Notes under the pieces: model-generated | Databases searched by the model: none | Seen by the model: only the letters and a program-made list of their open reading frames with translations | Told to the model about the DNA's origin: nothing | Made by a program: the position numbers and the translations under genes | In this document: positions 1-6,516 of the stretch, in pieces | Position numbering within the stretch: the stretch's first letter is position 1 | Layout of the letters: the number at the start of each line of letters is the position of its first letter | Assembly: GCA_021823385.1 (NCBI GenBank) | Contig: JAKAOC010000033.1 | Span: 1 to 9,628, forward strand | Reading direction: 5' to 3' | Origin: Actinomycetes bacterium | Lineage (GTDB): Bacteria > Actinomycetota > Acidimicrobiia > Acidimicrobiales > Acidimicrobiaceae | DNA: 9,628 nt

Positions 1-607
1 CCACCACCGCGTCCCTCAACCCGCGGGCAAGCTTCGCGGGGTGAATTCGCGCGCAGTTGGAAGTGAAACCAGCCCCCAGTACGTCACTCGCGCCAATACG
101 CTCCTTGGCCTCGACCGCGCCCAGGAGGCGAAAGTCTTCCTCGCCGAAACCGAACGAACGCTCCGTCTCGAGCTCCTGGCCAAGACGCTCCAGCTGAGCC
201 TGGTTGCGCGCCAGGAACAGGGTGCCACCCTTGTGGAAGTCGGCGTCGATGTCCTCGCTCGCCACAACCTTGCCAATCTCGTCAATCGATTCGGCGAGGG
301 AGCGGTAGAGGCGCTTAGCTGCATCGGCGCCATAGAGCCGAGCCACTTTGGATTTCGACGAGGCAAACAAGGCCGAGGCCCACCCCCCGTTCCGCCCCGA
401 GGCGCCGAAGCCGGCAAATTTGGCTTCGAACACCCCGATGCGGAGCGAAGGATCGGACTTCTTCAGGTAATAAGCAGTCCACAGTCCGGTGAACCCGGCA
501 CCTGCGATTGCCACGTCATAGTCGAGATCGGACGTGACCTGGTCGGCCGGAACGATCGGCCCCAACTCGGATAGCCAAAGGCTTTTCGGTGCTGGCCAGG
601 TAAGCAT
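1..607 (-). CDS. FAD-dependent amine/amino-acid oxidoreductase (DAO fold, PuuB/DadA-like), C-terminus cut by window edge
   Basis: This is the N-terminal 202 residues of a flavin oxidoreductase of the DAO family, which oxidises primary or secondary amines or amino acids and passes electrons to FAD. The frame stays open to the left edge. The dinucleotide-binding motif GAGFTG lies at residues 36-41 after a beta strand (DYDVAIA). An acidic residue, E61 in GVFEAK, would hold the FAD ribose. A second conserved block, GFGASGRNGGWASALF, spans about 67-81 and matches gamma-glutamylputrescine oxidase-like proteins, including the common actinobacterial form with WCSALF. Full-length relatives have about 430-470 residues, so more than half is outside. 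The ATG at 605-607 lies 14 bp after the alanine dehydrogenase stop and has only a weak upstream purine stretch (GGCGGA), suggesting co-transcription. The substrate cannot be told from this part; a polyamine derivative or a D-amino acid are both possible. The family call is firm. Confidence 0.9.
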   Translation of the reverse strand, partial: MLTWPAPKSLWLSELGPIVPADQVTSDLDYDVAIAGAGFTGLWTAYYLKKSDPSLRIGVFEAKFAGFGASGRNGGWASALFASSKSKVARLYGADAAKRLYRSLAESIDEIGKVVASEDIDADFHKGGTLFLARNQAQLERLGQELETERSFGFGEEDFRLLGAVEAKERIGASDVLGAGFTSNCARIHPAKLARGLRDAVV

Positions 608-621
608 CTCGGTCCGCCGGT

Positions 622-1677
622 CTAAAAGCCGAGCGACTCCGCGACCGCCTTGTAGACGATCTGGCCCTTGGAGACGTTCAGGGAACCGACCAACCGCTCC
701 GACGCGGGATCTCTCGCAAGATCGATCAGCCTCGGGGCGACGGCGGCGGAAAGGGCACGCGACGAGGTCCGCGGATACTGGCCCGGAACATTGGTCACGC
801 AGTAATGGACAACCCCCGACTCCACAAAAGTGGGGTGGGAAAGCGAAGTCGGACGGGAGGTTTCGATACATCCACCTTGGTCGATGGCCAGGTCAACGAC
901 TACGGAGCCCGGCCGCATCGACTCGATGTGCTGACGCGTCACGAGCTTGGGAGCCTTGGCGCCAGGCACCAAGGCCGCGCCCACAACCAGATCAGCCTGC
1001 GCGACGGCATCCCCGATGGCCATCTCGGAAGAGGCCAGCGACGAAGTTATCGTGCCCTGCTGATGCAGGTCGTACAGGCGAGCCAGGTCGATATCAACTC
1101 CCGTCACCTCGGCATCCATGCCGCGTGCACCCCTGGCGGCCATGGTTCCGGCGACACCCATGCCCACCACGACCACGCGGGCCGGGGGAACTCCTGCCGC
1201 GCCGCCCAGCAGCGTGCCTGAGCCGGACGCCAGATAGTAAGCGCCCATTATGGCGGCAGCGCGTCCGGCGACCTCGCTCATCGGCGCCAACAGCGGCAGA
1301 CCGTGCGGGTAGGCGAGGGTCTCAAAGGCGAAGGACTCGACACCGGAGGCCATAAGGGCGCGTGCCAAGTCGGGCTCGGCGGCCAGGTGCAAATAGGCGA
1401 AGAGCTGCAGCCCCTCGCGGAAATATTGCCACTCGGCAGGCTGAGGCTCCTTGACTTTGACGACCAGGTCCGACCCCCAGGCATCCCCGGCGGTCGGCAC
1501 TATCTCGGCGCCAACCTTCTCGTAGGCCTCGTTGCTGAACCCGGCTCCAACGCCGGCATTGCTCTGCACCCGCACTTCGAATCCGGCCGACACGGCCATC
1601 GCTACCGCAGACGGGTCGAGGACTACGCGCCTCTCGCCATCCTTTGTCTCCGCCGGCACACCGATTGTACGAATCAT
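622..1677 (-). CDS. ald: Alanine dehydrogenase
   Basis: The enzyme interconverts L-alanine and pyruvate plus ammonia with NAD(H). It lets cells use alanine as a carbon and nitrogen source, or remove reducing power by reverse amination. The 351 residues keep the family landmarks: KDGERRVVL near 12-20 (pyruvate-binding Arg), VKVKEP 73-78 (catalytic-site Lys), FAYLHLA 93-99 (catalytic His at about 97), the Rossmann loop GMGVAG 172-177 followed by D195 for the NAD ribose, VDLAIDQGGC 261-270 with the active-site Asp, and CVTNVPGQYPRTS near 293-305. The protein is slightly shorter than the usual 370 or so, mainly at the C-terminus. Two in-frame ATGs exist, at 1683 and 1677. The AGGGG at 1684-1688 abuts the first but lies six bases before the second, so I chose 1677. 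The FAD oxidoreductase follows 14 bp downstream, probably in the same transcript. No AsnC/Lrp-type regulator gene, a frequent neighbour of ald, is seen here. Confidence 0.94.
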   Translation of the reverse strand: MIRTIGVPAETKDGERRVVLDPSAVAMAVSAGFEVRVQSNAGVGAGFSNEAYEKVGAEIVPTAGDAWGSDLVVKVKEPQPAEWQYFREGLQLFAYLHLAAEPDLARALMASGVESFAFETLAYPHGLPLLAPMSEVAGRAAAIMGAYYLASGSGTLLGGAAGVPPARVVVVGMGVAGTMAARGARGMDAEVTGVDIDLARLYDLHQQGTITSSLASSEMAIGDAVAQADLVVGAALVPGAKAPKLVTRQHIESMRPGSVVVDLAIDQGGCIETSRPTSLSHPTFVESGVVHYCVTNVPGQYPRTSSRALSAAVAPRLIDLARDPASERLVGSLNVSKGQIVYKAVAESLGF

Positions 1678-1683
1678 TATCAT

Positions 1684-1688
1684 CCCCT
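1684..1688 (-). promoter_or_regulatory. Ribosome binding site of ald that decides the start
   Basis: AGGGG on the minus strand has no spacer to the ATG at 1683 and a six-base spacer to the ATG at 1677. The spacing favours the second ATG and removes two residues (Met-Ile) from the longest reading frame. Confidence 0.55.
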
Positions 1689-1753
1689 AGACAGATGGAA
1701 GTTTCGCAGCGGGATTAGACGTGCCAAGACCAAAAACCGCTGGTGGACAGAGC

Positions 1754-1803
1754 GTACTTTGCATGCTCCACCCCACCTCAACACTATCCCTCAGCGCAAG
1801 TAC
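1754..1803. repeat. Imperfect inverted repeat upstream of ald
   Basis: GTACTTTGC (1754-1762) and GCAAGTAC (1796-1803) are inverted copies differing by one extra T in the first, with a 33-bp spacer. They lie in the 233-bp gap between the XdhC-like gene and ald, about 80-125 bp upstream of the ald start. This could be a pair of regulator sites or chance. I see no convincing sigma-70 promoter, tRNA or small gene in the rest of the gap. Confidence 0.25.
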
Positions 1804-1910
1804 ATGCAGGGGCGAGGCTCGCGGACCCGGCTACCATCTCTTGTCGCCATCAACAACTTGAGCAAGGCGAATAGGGCGATGGAACAATGTCCGCCTGCCC
1901 GTGGCGAGAG

Positions 1911-2930
1911 TTACCCGTTGATGGCGCCCCGGGTCCCGCGCAGAGGAACCGGATCCCGGCCGCTGCGGTGCGCAAGGAACTCAGCGGCGATCGCAATGGC
2001 GGTTTCCGCCGGCGTGCGAGACCCCAGATCAAGTCCCACCGGTCCGTGGATCTGGTCGATCAATTCAGGACCCAGCCCGACCTCCTGAAGGAGTTCTCGC
2101 CTCGCCTGCTGCGTGTGCCTCGAACCCAGTGCGCCAAGGTAAATCCCCGGGACATCCGCGAGGGCCCTTATCAGTGGCACCCCGATGGAGTGGTCGTGGC
2201 TAAGCAGGATCAAGGCGTCATTGGAGCCAAACCCCTGGATCTGGCGGCCAGCCTCGTCAAGGGTGTCCGAAACTGACACCTGAAGCCCCAAGAGAGCGAA
2301 CTGGGCGACGATCGCGGCGGAGAGTTCGGAGGAGCCGACGACCAAGATGCGCGATGGAGGGGAGAAGACCTCCAAGTGAAAGAGGCGCCCCGCTCGCTCC
2401 AGAAGGCGGGACTCAGCCCTGCGCGCAAGCAGCATCCGGCCAAGCTCTTCATCGAGGAGGGCCAGTTCCTCCACATCGACGTTCGTATCACCGCCTACCA
2501 GTGGGCTCCCGGGAAGGCGGTAGCCCAGCAAGGTGACCGACGGGCTGAGCATGGTAATGAGTCCCACCGCCCTTCGGCGGGATATCTCCCCCAATGCGGC
2601 CTTGACGAGCGGATCCAATCGCAGAATGGCTATTCGAGCCGAGCCGCCGCAGGCAAGCCCGGCTTTCACGGCTTCGGTGTCGCCTAGTTCCACAAGGTCT
2701 GCGAGCCCGGCCTTCCCGGTCGCGCGCATGCGCGCAGCCAAATCGGCCAACGCCGGCTCGAGCGAGCCGAACATGAGCGATCCGACGCTCCGCGATCGTG
2801 TGAGTCCCGCGATCTCCCCGCTGGTCCGCCCCCCGAAACCTCTCATTTCGACGATCCTGGCCAGCAATGGTTCCTCGTCCTGGCTCAGGGCGAGAATGTC
2901 TTCGGCTGTGCTCGCGGCCTCCGGCGCCAT
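1911..2930 (-). CDS. XdhC/CoxI-family accessory protein
   Basis: XdhC/CoxI proteins bind and deliver molybdenum cofactor (and help its sulfuration) for xanthine dehydrogenase or CO-dehydrogenase-type hydroxylases in the cytoplasm. The 339 residues have both family domains. The N-terminal domain shows RMRGFGGRTSGE-like sequence near 29-39, SLMFGSLEPAL 51-61 and AGLACGGSARI 90-100. The C-terminal Rossmann-like domain shows ILVVGSSELSAA 195-206, LILLSHDH 240-247, IYLGALGSR 263-271 and GPVGLDLGSRTPAE 296-309. Two motifs are unusual: the common GS(V/I)SGGCVE segment reads GSLMFGSLE and lacks its Cys, and the usual GxGH loop reads GSSELS. A longer frame starts at a GTG at 2969, but the ATG at 2930 has a strong GAGGGAG six bases upstream and was preferred. 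The gene starts 48 bp after the aminotransferase stop, probably in one operon. No molybdoenzyme subunit is present in the window, so the partner is unknown; it may be encoded elsewhere. Confidence 0.85.
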   Translation of the reverse strand: MAPEAASTAEDILALSQDEEPLLARIVEMRGFGGRTSGEIAGLTRSRSVGSLMFGSLEPALADLAARMRATGKAGLADLVELGDTEAVKAGLACGGSARIAILRLDPLVKAALGEISRRRAVGLITMLSPSVTLLGYRLPGSPLVGGDTNVDVEELALLDEELGRMLLARRAESRLLERAGRLFHLEVFSPPSRILVVGSSELSAAIVAQFALLGLQVSVSDTLDEAGRQIQGFGSNDALILLSHDHSIGVPLIRALADVPGIYLGALGSRHTQQARRELLQEVGLGPELIDQIHGPVGLDLGSRTPAETAIAIAAEFLAHRSGRDPVPLRGTRGAING

Positions 2931-2936
2931 TTTCAG

Positions 2937-2943
2937 CTCCCTC
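2937..2943 (-). promoter_or_regulatory. Ribosome binding site of the XdhC-like gene
   Basis: GAGGGAG on the minus strand is separated by six bases from the ATG at 2930. The alternative GTG start at 2969 has only a GAGG nine bases away, so this site favours the shorter protein. Confidence 0.6.
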
Positions 2944-2978
2944 GATACGCCCTGATCGCCGGCGTCCACGCCACGGCC

Positions 2979-3812
2979 TCAGGGATTCAGATTGTCCTTT
3001 ATAAGTTCGCGGAACCGCCGCGAGATCTCGAGCGACACCGGGCCCGGTGCCGCCGTCAGCGCGAAGTCGTCAACAAAAGTGATCGCCTGTGCCTCCCTAA
3101 GGCTGGAGGAGAGGAAAGCCTCCTTGACCAAGCCCGACTTCAGGACGTCGACAGGAAGATCCCGCTCCACCCCGCCAAGATGCTCGACGATCAGGTCGCG
3201 CGTGACACCGGCCAGGCAGCCGGACGCCAGCGTCGGCGTTATCAATTCGCCGTCGACCACCACGAAGATGTTGGATCCCGATCCCTCACAGAGCTCGCCT
3301 TTGGTGTTCGGGAAGATGATCTCGTCGGCCCCCTGCGCGATGGCCCAGTTCAGGCCCACCACGTTCTCCGCGTACGAGGTCGTCTTCACGCCCGCGAGTA
3401 TGCCTCGCTCGTTGCGTGGCCACAGCGAAACCGCCACCTTCGCAGTCGGGGCGATCGGCGCAAGTGGCGCCGCCGCAACCACGAGACGAGGCCGGCTCGG
3501 CAGGCGATCCGAGCCGAGCGGACCGTCTCCGGCGGTGTAGGTCACCCGTACCTTTCCGAAGCCGATCTGGTTTGCCTTGACCACGTCGTGGATTGCAGCC
3601 TCGACCACTTCCAGGTCAGGCGCAGTGGTCATTCGCATGCCTGAAACAGACCTCGCCAGGCGCTCCAGGTGTCTGCGCAACGCAAAGGGAGTGCCGTCGT
3701 ACACGGCCAGCGCCTCGAAGACGCCGTCGCCGGCCACGACACCGTGGTCGAGGACCGGAATCACCCCCTCCGACTCCTTCACGAGCGATCCGTCGACATA
3801 GACGTAGGCCAT
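2979..3812 (-). CDS. PLP-dependent fold-type IV aminotransferase, probably aminodeoxychorismate lyase-like (PabC)
   Basis: This pyridoxal-phosphate enzyme belongs to the class IV family, which includes branched-chain and D-amino-acid aminotransferases and 4-amino-4-deoxychorismate lyase (folate synthesis). Landmarks in the 277 residues are LDHGVVAGDGVFEAL 21-35, the conserved Arg in LRRHLERL 45-52, the Schiff-base lysine K143 in GVKTTSYAENV, and the cofactor-holding block GELCEGSGSNIF 172-183 with E176. The KTTSYAENV and CEGSGSN forms and the LASGCLAGVTRDLI segment (195-208) resemble actinobacterial proteins usually named aminodeoxychorismate lyase. Class IV substrate names are often wrong, so D-alanine or branched-chain aminotransferase remains possible. 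No pabA/pabB lies beside it. The frame is open back to 3854, but the ATG at 3812 has GAGGAG with a six-base spacer and begins at MAYVYVDG, as relatives do. It leads a minus-strand pair with the XdhC-like gene, and its metabolic setting here is amino-acid catabolism. Confidence 0.85.
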   Translation of the reverse strand: MAYVYVDGSLVKESEGVIPVLDHGVVAGDGVFEALAVYDGTPFALRRHLERLARSVSGMRMTTAPDLEVVEAAIHDVVKANQIGFGKVRVTYTAGDGPLGSDRLPSRPRLVVAAAPLAPIAPTAKVAVSLWPRNERGILAGVKTTSYAENVVGLNWAIAQGADEIIFPNTKGELCEGSGSNIFVVVDGELITPTLASGCLAGVTRDLIVEHLGGVERDLPVDVLKSGLVKEAFLSSSLREAQAITFVDDFALTAAPGPVSLEISRRFRELIKDNLNP

Positions 3813-3818
3813 GAGCCG

Positions 3819-3824
3819 CTCCTC
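3819..3824 (-). promoter_or_regulatory. Ribosome binding site of the class IV aminotransferase
   Basis: GAGGAG on the minus strand lies six bases before the ATG at 3812. It selects this start over the longer frame, which would add 14 residues (MARGFACMEFEERL) without a comparable site. Confidence 0.65.
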
Positions 3825-3861
3825 GAATTCCATGCACGCAAACCCGCGCGCCACACGCTAG

Positions 3862-3867
3862 AGCCTA
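3862..3867 (-). promoter_or_regulatory. Possible -10 box for the aminotransferase operon
   Basis: TAGGCT on the minus strand fits the actinobacterial TANNNT -10 pattern and lies about 50 bp upstream of the start codon in the 175-bp gap between divergent genes. No good -35 is seen 16-19 bp upstream, so this is only a candidate. Confidence 0.2.
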
Positions 3868-3954
3868 ACTCCCCCGACGTTTTTGGAGAGGCATCGGCAC
3901 CTGCCACCATGTGACTCTTTCCCCTTCATCGAGGCAGTTGCGAGGAGCCATCAT

Positions 3955-3969
3955 TTGCCCGGCTGGCAA
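3955..3969. repeat. Short inverted repeat in the leader of the ABC exporter
   Basis: TTGCC and GGCAA flank a five-base centre, giving a 15-bp dyad ten bases before the GGAGG of the ATPase gene. It could be a small operator for a dimeric repressor, such as the TetR or PadR proteins that often control drug exporters, or a short RNA hairpin. No regulator gene is adjacent. If translation begins at the upstream TTG (3955), this stretch is coding instead. Confidence 0.3.
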
Positions 3970-3987
3970 CTCGCCCTGGAGGTCGTA

Positions 3988-4893
3988 ATGGCCGCACCCG
4001 TGAATACCGAAAAGCTCACCAAGGTCTTCGGAACGACAGAGGCTCTTGTAGACCTCGATCTCGAGATGGTCCCCGGAGAGGTACTCGGATACCTGGGGCC
4101 GAACGGCGCGGGCAAGACCACCACCATTCGCCTGCTGCTCGGCATCCTCCGCGCAACCCGAGGCAGCGCCAGGATTTTCGGCATCGATGCACAGGCTGAT
4201 CCCGCCAAGGCACATCAGCACATCGCTTACGTAGCGGGCGAGGCATCATTGTGGCCAGGGCTGACCGGAGAGGAGACCCTTCGCCTTCTAGGCAACATCC
4301 AGGGCAACGTGGATGCCGCCTACCGAGACTTGCTCATCGAGCGCTTCAATTTCGATCCCAGCCGCAAGGTGCGCACTTACTCCCGCGGCAACCGCCAGAA
4401 GCTAGTACTGATCGCAGGCCTGATGAGCCGGGCCGACCTCCTCCTGCTGGACGAGCCGACCGCGGGGCTGGACCCGCTCATGTCGCAGGCCTTCAGGGTC
4501 TGCGTGGACGAGGCCCGTGGACGTGGCCAAACCGTGTTCTTCTCCTCGCATGCTCTTTCGGAGGTCGAGGCGCTGTGCGACCGTGTGGCGATACTCCGGG
4601 ACGGGCGTCTGATCGAACTGGGAAACCTGCACGAGATGCGGCACCTTTCCGCCCTCACCATTGATGCCGACCTGGAGCGCATCCCGGATCAACTGGCATC
4701 ACTCGCCGGGGTGCGGGGCCTGGTGGCTTTCGATCACCACGTCCACTTCCACGCCGAAGGCCCGGTCGAGCCGGTGCTGAGACTACTTGCGGAAGTGGGC
4801 ACCGAGCATCTCCTCGTCAGGGAGCCGACCCTGGAGGAACTCTTCCTCGCCCACTATGGGCAGACGGCCGAGGAGGACCGAAATGGCCAATGA
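3988..4893 (+). CDS. ABC-2 type exporter, ATP-binding protein
   Basis: This 301-residue ATPase would drive export through the permease encoded next. Visible elements are Walker A GPNGAGKT 37-44, signature YSRGNRQKL 131-139, Walker B LLLLDEP 151-157 with D-loop GLDP, and the switch His in FFSSHAL near 188-194. A C-terminal extension of about 90 residues ends in REPTLEELFLAHYG, typical of DrrA/NatA-type antibiotic exporters. The Q-loop position reads VAGEASLWPGLTG rather than carrying a Gln; together with the SRGNRQK signature this marks the subfamily that pairs with large two-half permeases. The ATG at 3988 has GGAGG five bases before it. An in-frame TTG at 3955 also has a well-spaced GAGGAG (3942-3947) and would add MPGWQLALEVV; I prefer the ATG because the protein then starts at the usual point. 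Its stop overlaps the permease start by 11 bp. The substrate is unknown; no biosynthetic genes are near. Confidence 0.93.
   Translation: MAAPVNTEKLTKVFGTTEALVDLDLEMVPGEVLGYLGPNGAGKTTTIRLLLGILRATRGSARIFGIDAQADPAKAHQHIAYVAGEASLWPGLTGEETLRLLGNIQGNVDAAYRDLLIERFNFDPSRKVRTYSRGNRQKLVLIAGLMSRADLLLLDEPTAGLDPLMSQAFRVCVDEARGRGQTVFFSSHALSEVEALCDRVAILRDGRLIELGNLHEMRHLSALTIDADLERIPDQLASLAGVRGLVAFDHHVHFHAEGPVEPVLRLLAEVGTEHLLVREPTLEELFLAHYGQTAEEDRNGQ
4871..4876 (+). promoter_or_regulatory. Ribosome binding site of the permease inside the ATPase gene
   Basis: AGGAGG within the last codons of the ATPase gene lies six bases before the ATG at 4883. It rules out the longer frame starting at 4787, which lies inside the ATPase gene and has no such site. 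The 11-bp overlap implies translational coupling. Confidence 0.75.
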
Positions 4894-6496
4894 GGCATCG
4901 CCAAACGTCGTTCTGCGCCAAACCTTCAGGCGCGCCGCTCGCACCGGCTTGGGGTGGGGCCTGGTCTTTGCGCTTGTCGTTGTCGATTCAGCTGCCGGAT
5001 ATCAAATGAGCTACCCGACGGCCCAAGCGCGGGCATACCTCGTCGCCAGCTTGGAGCACAACGTCGGGATCGCTGCGCTGCTCGGACAGGGGCGGAACTT
5101 GGGGAGCATCTCGGGCTGGATTCCCTTCCACTCCATGGCGTCTCTGCTCCCCCTGGGCGCAATCATTGGACTGCTCACGGCGACCCGCCTCACCCGTGCA
5201 GAGGAGGATGCCGGGCGCTGGGAGTACTTTCTCTCGGGCAGAACCACGCGCCTCGGTGCCGCGGTGCAGGCCGCTCTCGGCCTGGCCGGAGGTGTGGCGG
5301 TGATGTGGATTCCCGTAGCAATCACCGCAGCGATCGTCGGCAGCTACTACGACGCCTATTCGACTTCGGCTGCGCTCTTCTATGCCGCCGCGGTGATTGC
5401 CGCGCCGGCAATCTTCGGTGCGGTGGGTTTCCTCGCGGCCCAGGTCGCATCGTCCAAACACCAGGCCAACATGATCGGCGGAGCCACCCTCGGGATCGCC
5501 TATCTGCTCCGGATGGTTTCCTCCACCTCCCCCGGTCTCTCCTGGCTGCGCTGGGTCAGCCCGCTGGGTTGGATAGAAGCCATGCATCCAATGACCGGCA
5601 CCTCCTGGGCGCCGGGGCTGCTGCTTGCCCTAGCCTGCCTAGCCATCGTCTCCGCGGGCATCGTCATTGCCTCCAAGCGCGATCTCGGAGCTGCAGCTTT
5701 GCCCAGCCGCGCAGTGGCGCGCTCCCGGCGCTTCGGCTTCGGAGGACACGTCGGCCTTGACGTGGTGCTATCTCGGGCGACTGCCACCGCCTGGATCGTG
5801 GCGCTGGCGGTCGTGAGCGGGGTGTTTGGGTGGATCTCCAAGGCAGGCGCCGAGGCAATCACGGGCTCGACATCAGCGCAGGACATGATCCGTCGCATGG
5901 GCGTGATCCGCGCCGGCGCCGCCGCGTACCTGGGCGTCACGCTGCTGATGGTGGCCGCGACGCTGGCACTTGGGGCCGCGGCTCAGCTGGGTGCCGTGAG
6001 GGCGGAAGAGGCGGAGGGAAGGCTTGACCACCTCCTGGCCAGGCCGGTCAGCCCTCGTATCTGGCTGGCTGCAAAGGTGGGGGTGGGCGCCGCATTGCTT
6101 GTCGTGGAATCCGTCGTTGCAGGCGCTGCTGGCTGGGTCGGGGTATCCACGCAGCAGACCGGCCTTCAGCTCGGTGAGCTGCTCAGGGCCGGCATAAGCA
6201 TCGTGCCTCCCGCGTTGCTCGTGCTCGGGGTCGGGGTGCTGGTCTACGCCGTCCTCCCGCGCTACGCCGCTGCTGCAGGGTACGCCATTATCGCCTGGTC
6301 CTTTCTGATCGAGTTGGTAGGAGTGGTCACCAACTTGAATCACTGGATCAAGGACACATCGTTACTGGTGCACATCGCTCCGGCCCCGGCTGCGTCGCCG
6401 GATTGGCTTTCAGGGAGTGTGATGGTCGGAATCGGCCTCGCCGCATTTGCGGCGGGTCTGGTCTTGTTTCCCAAGCGTGATCTGGTTGGCTCTTGA
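4883..6496 (+). CDS. ABC-2 type exporter permease, two-half TnrB3-like (COG3559-type)
   Basis: This 537-residue, strongly hydrophobic protein has about 12 membrane segments and would form the channel for the preceding ATPase. It looks like two fused, diverged halves. Each half carries an Arg/Glu-rich cytoplasmic segment between helices: TRAEEDAGRWEYFLSGR near 104-120, and VRAEEAEGRLDHLLARP near 372-388. Each half also ends in a KRDL motif (265-268 and 531-534). A hydrophobic segment is followed by a proline-rich region near SPLGWIEAMHPM (226-237) and SLLVHIAPAPAASPDW (493-508). Actinobacterial relatives of this architecture are annotated as polyketide-antibiotic exporters, but that name comes from a few examples and the cargo here is unknown. 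The ATG at 4883 is set by a strong AGGAGG. The gene ends 20 bp from the convergent dehydrogenase, with no clear terminator between them. Confidence 0.9.
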   Translation: MANEASPNVVLRQTFRRAARTGLGWGLVFALVVVDSAAGYQMSYPTAQARAYLVASLEHNVGIAALLGQGRNLGSISGWIPFHSMASLLPLGAIIGLLTATRLTRAEEDAGRWEYFLSGRTTRLGAAVQAALGLAGGVAVMWIPVAITAAIVGSYYDAYSTSAALFYAAAVIAAPAIFGAVGFLAAQVASSKHQANMIGGATLGIAYLLRMVSSTSPGLSWLRWVSPLGWIEAMHPMTGTSWAPGLLLALACLAIVSAGIVIASKRDLGAAALPSRAVARSRRFGFGGHVGLDVVLSRATATAWIVALAVVSGVFGWISKAGAEAITGSTSAQDMIRRMGVIRAGAAAYLGVTLLMVAATLALGAAAQLGAVRAEEAEGRLDHLLARPVSPRIWLAAKVGVGAALLVVESVVAGAAGWVGVSTQQTGLQLGELLRAGISIVPPALLVLGVGVLVYAVLPRYAAAAGYAIIAWSFLIELVGVVTNLNHWIKDTSLLVHIAPAPAASPDWLSGSVMVGIGLAAFAAGLVLFPKRDLVGS

Positions 6497-6516
6497 CGTG
6501 CACTGAAGGCCGGGGT

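Noticed and set aside
41..574. Long open frame on the plus strand opposite the FAD oxidoreductase
   Set aside because: The minus strand here encodes a clear DAO-family protein with GAGFTG and GASGRNGG motifs. The plus frame has no recognisable domain and is a usual by-product of GC-rich third positions.
3817..3948. 8-bp inverted match GCTCCTCG/CGAGGAGC in the divergent gap
   Set aside because: Both arms are simply ribosome-binding sequences of genes on opposite strands, and an 8-bp match is expected by chance in a gap of this size.
4251..4664. Alternative frame inside the ABC ATPase gene
   Set aside because: It is rich in Arg, Pro and Ala with no motif and fully overlaps the Walker B and signature regions of a certain ATPase.
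3988..6496. Antibiotic resistance or biosynthetic gene cluster
   Set aside because: The exporter resembles the TnrB3 type, but no biosynthetic or regulator gene is adjacent, so only a general export role is supported.
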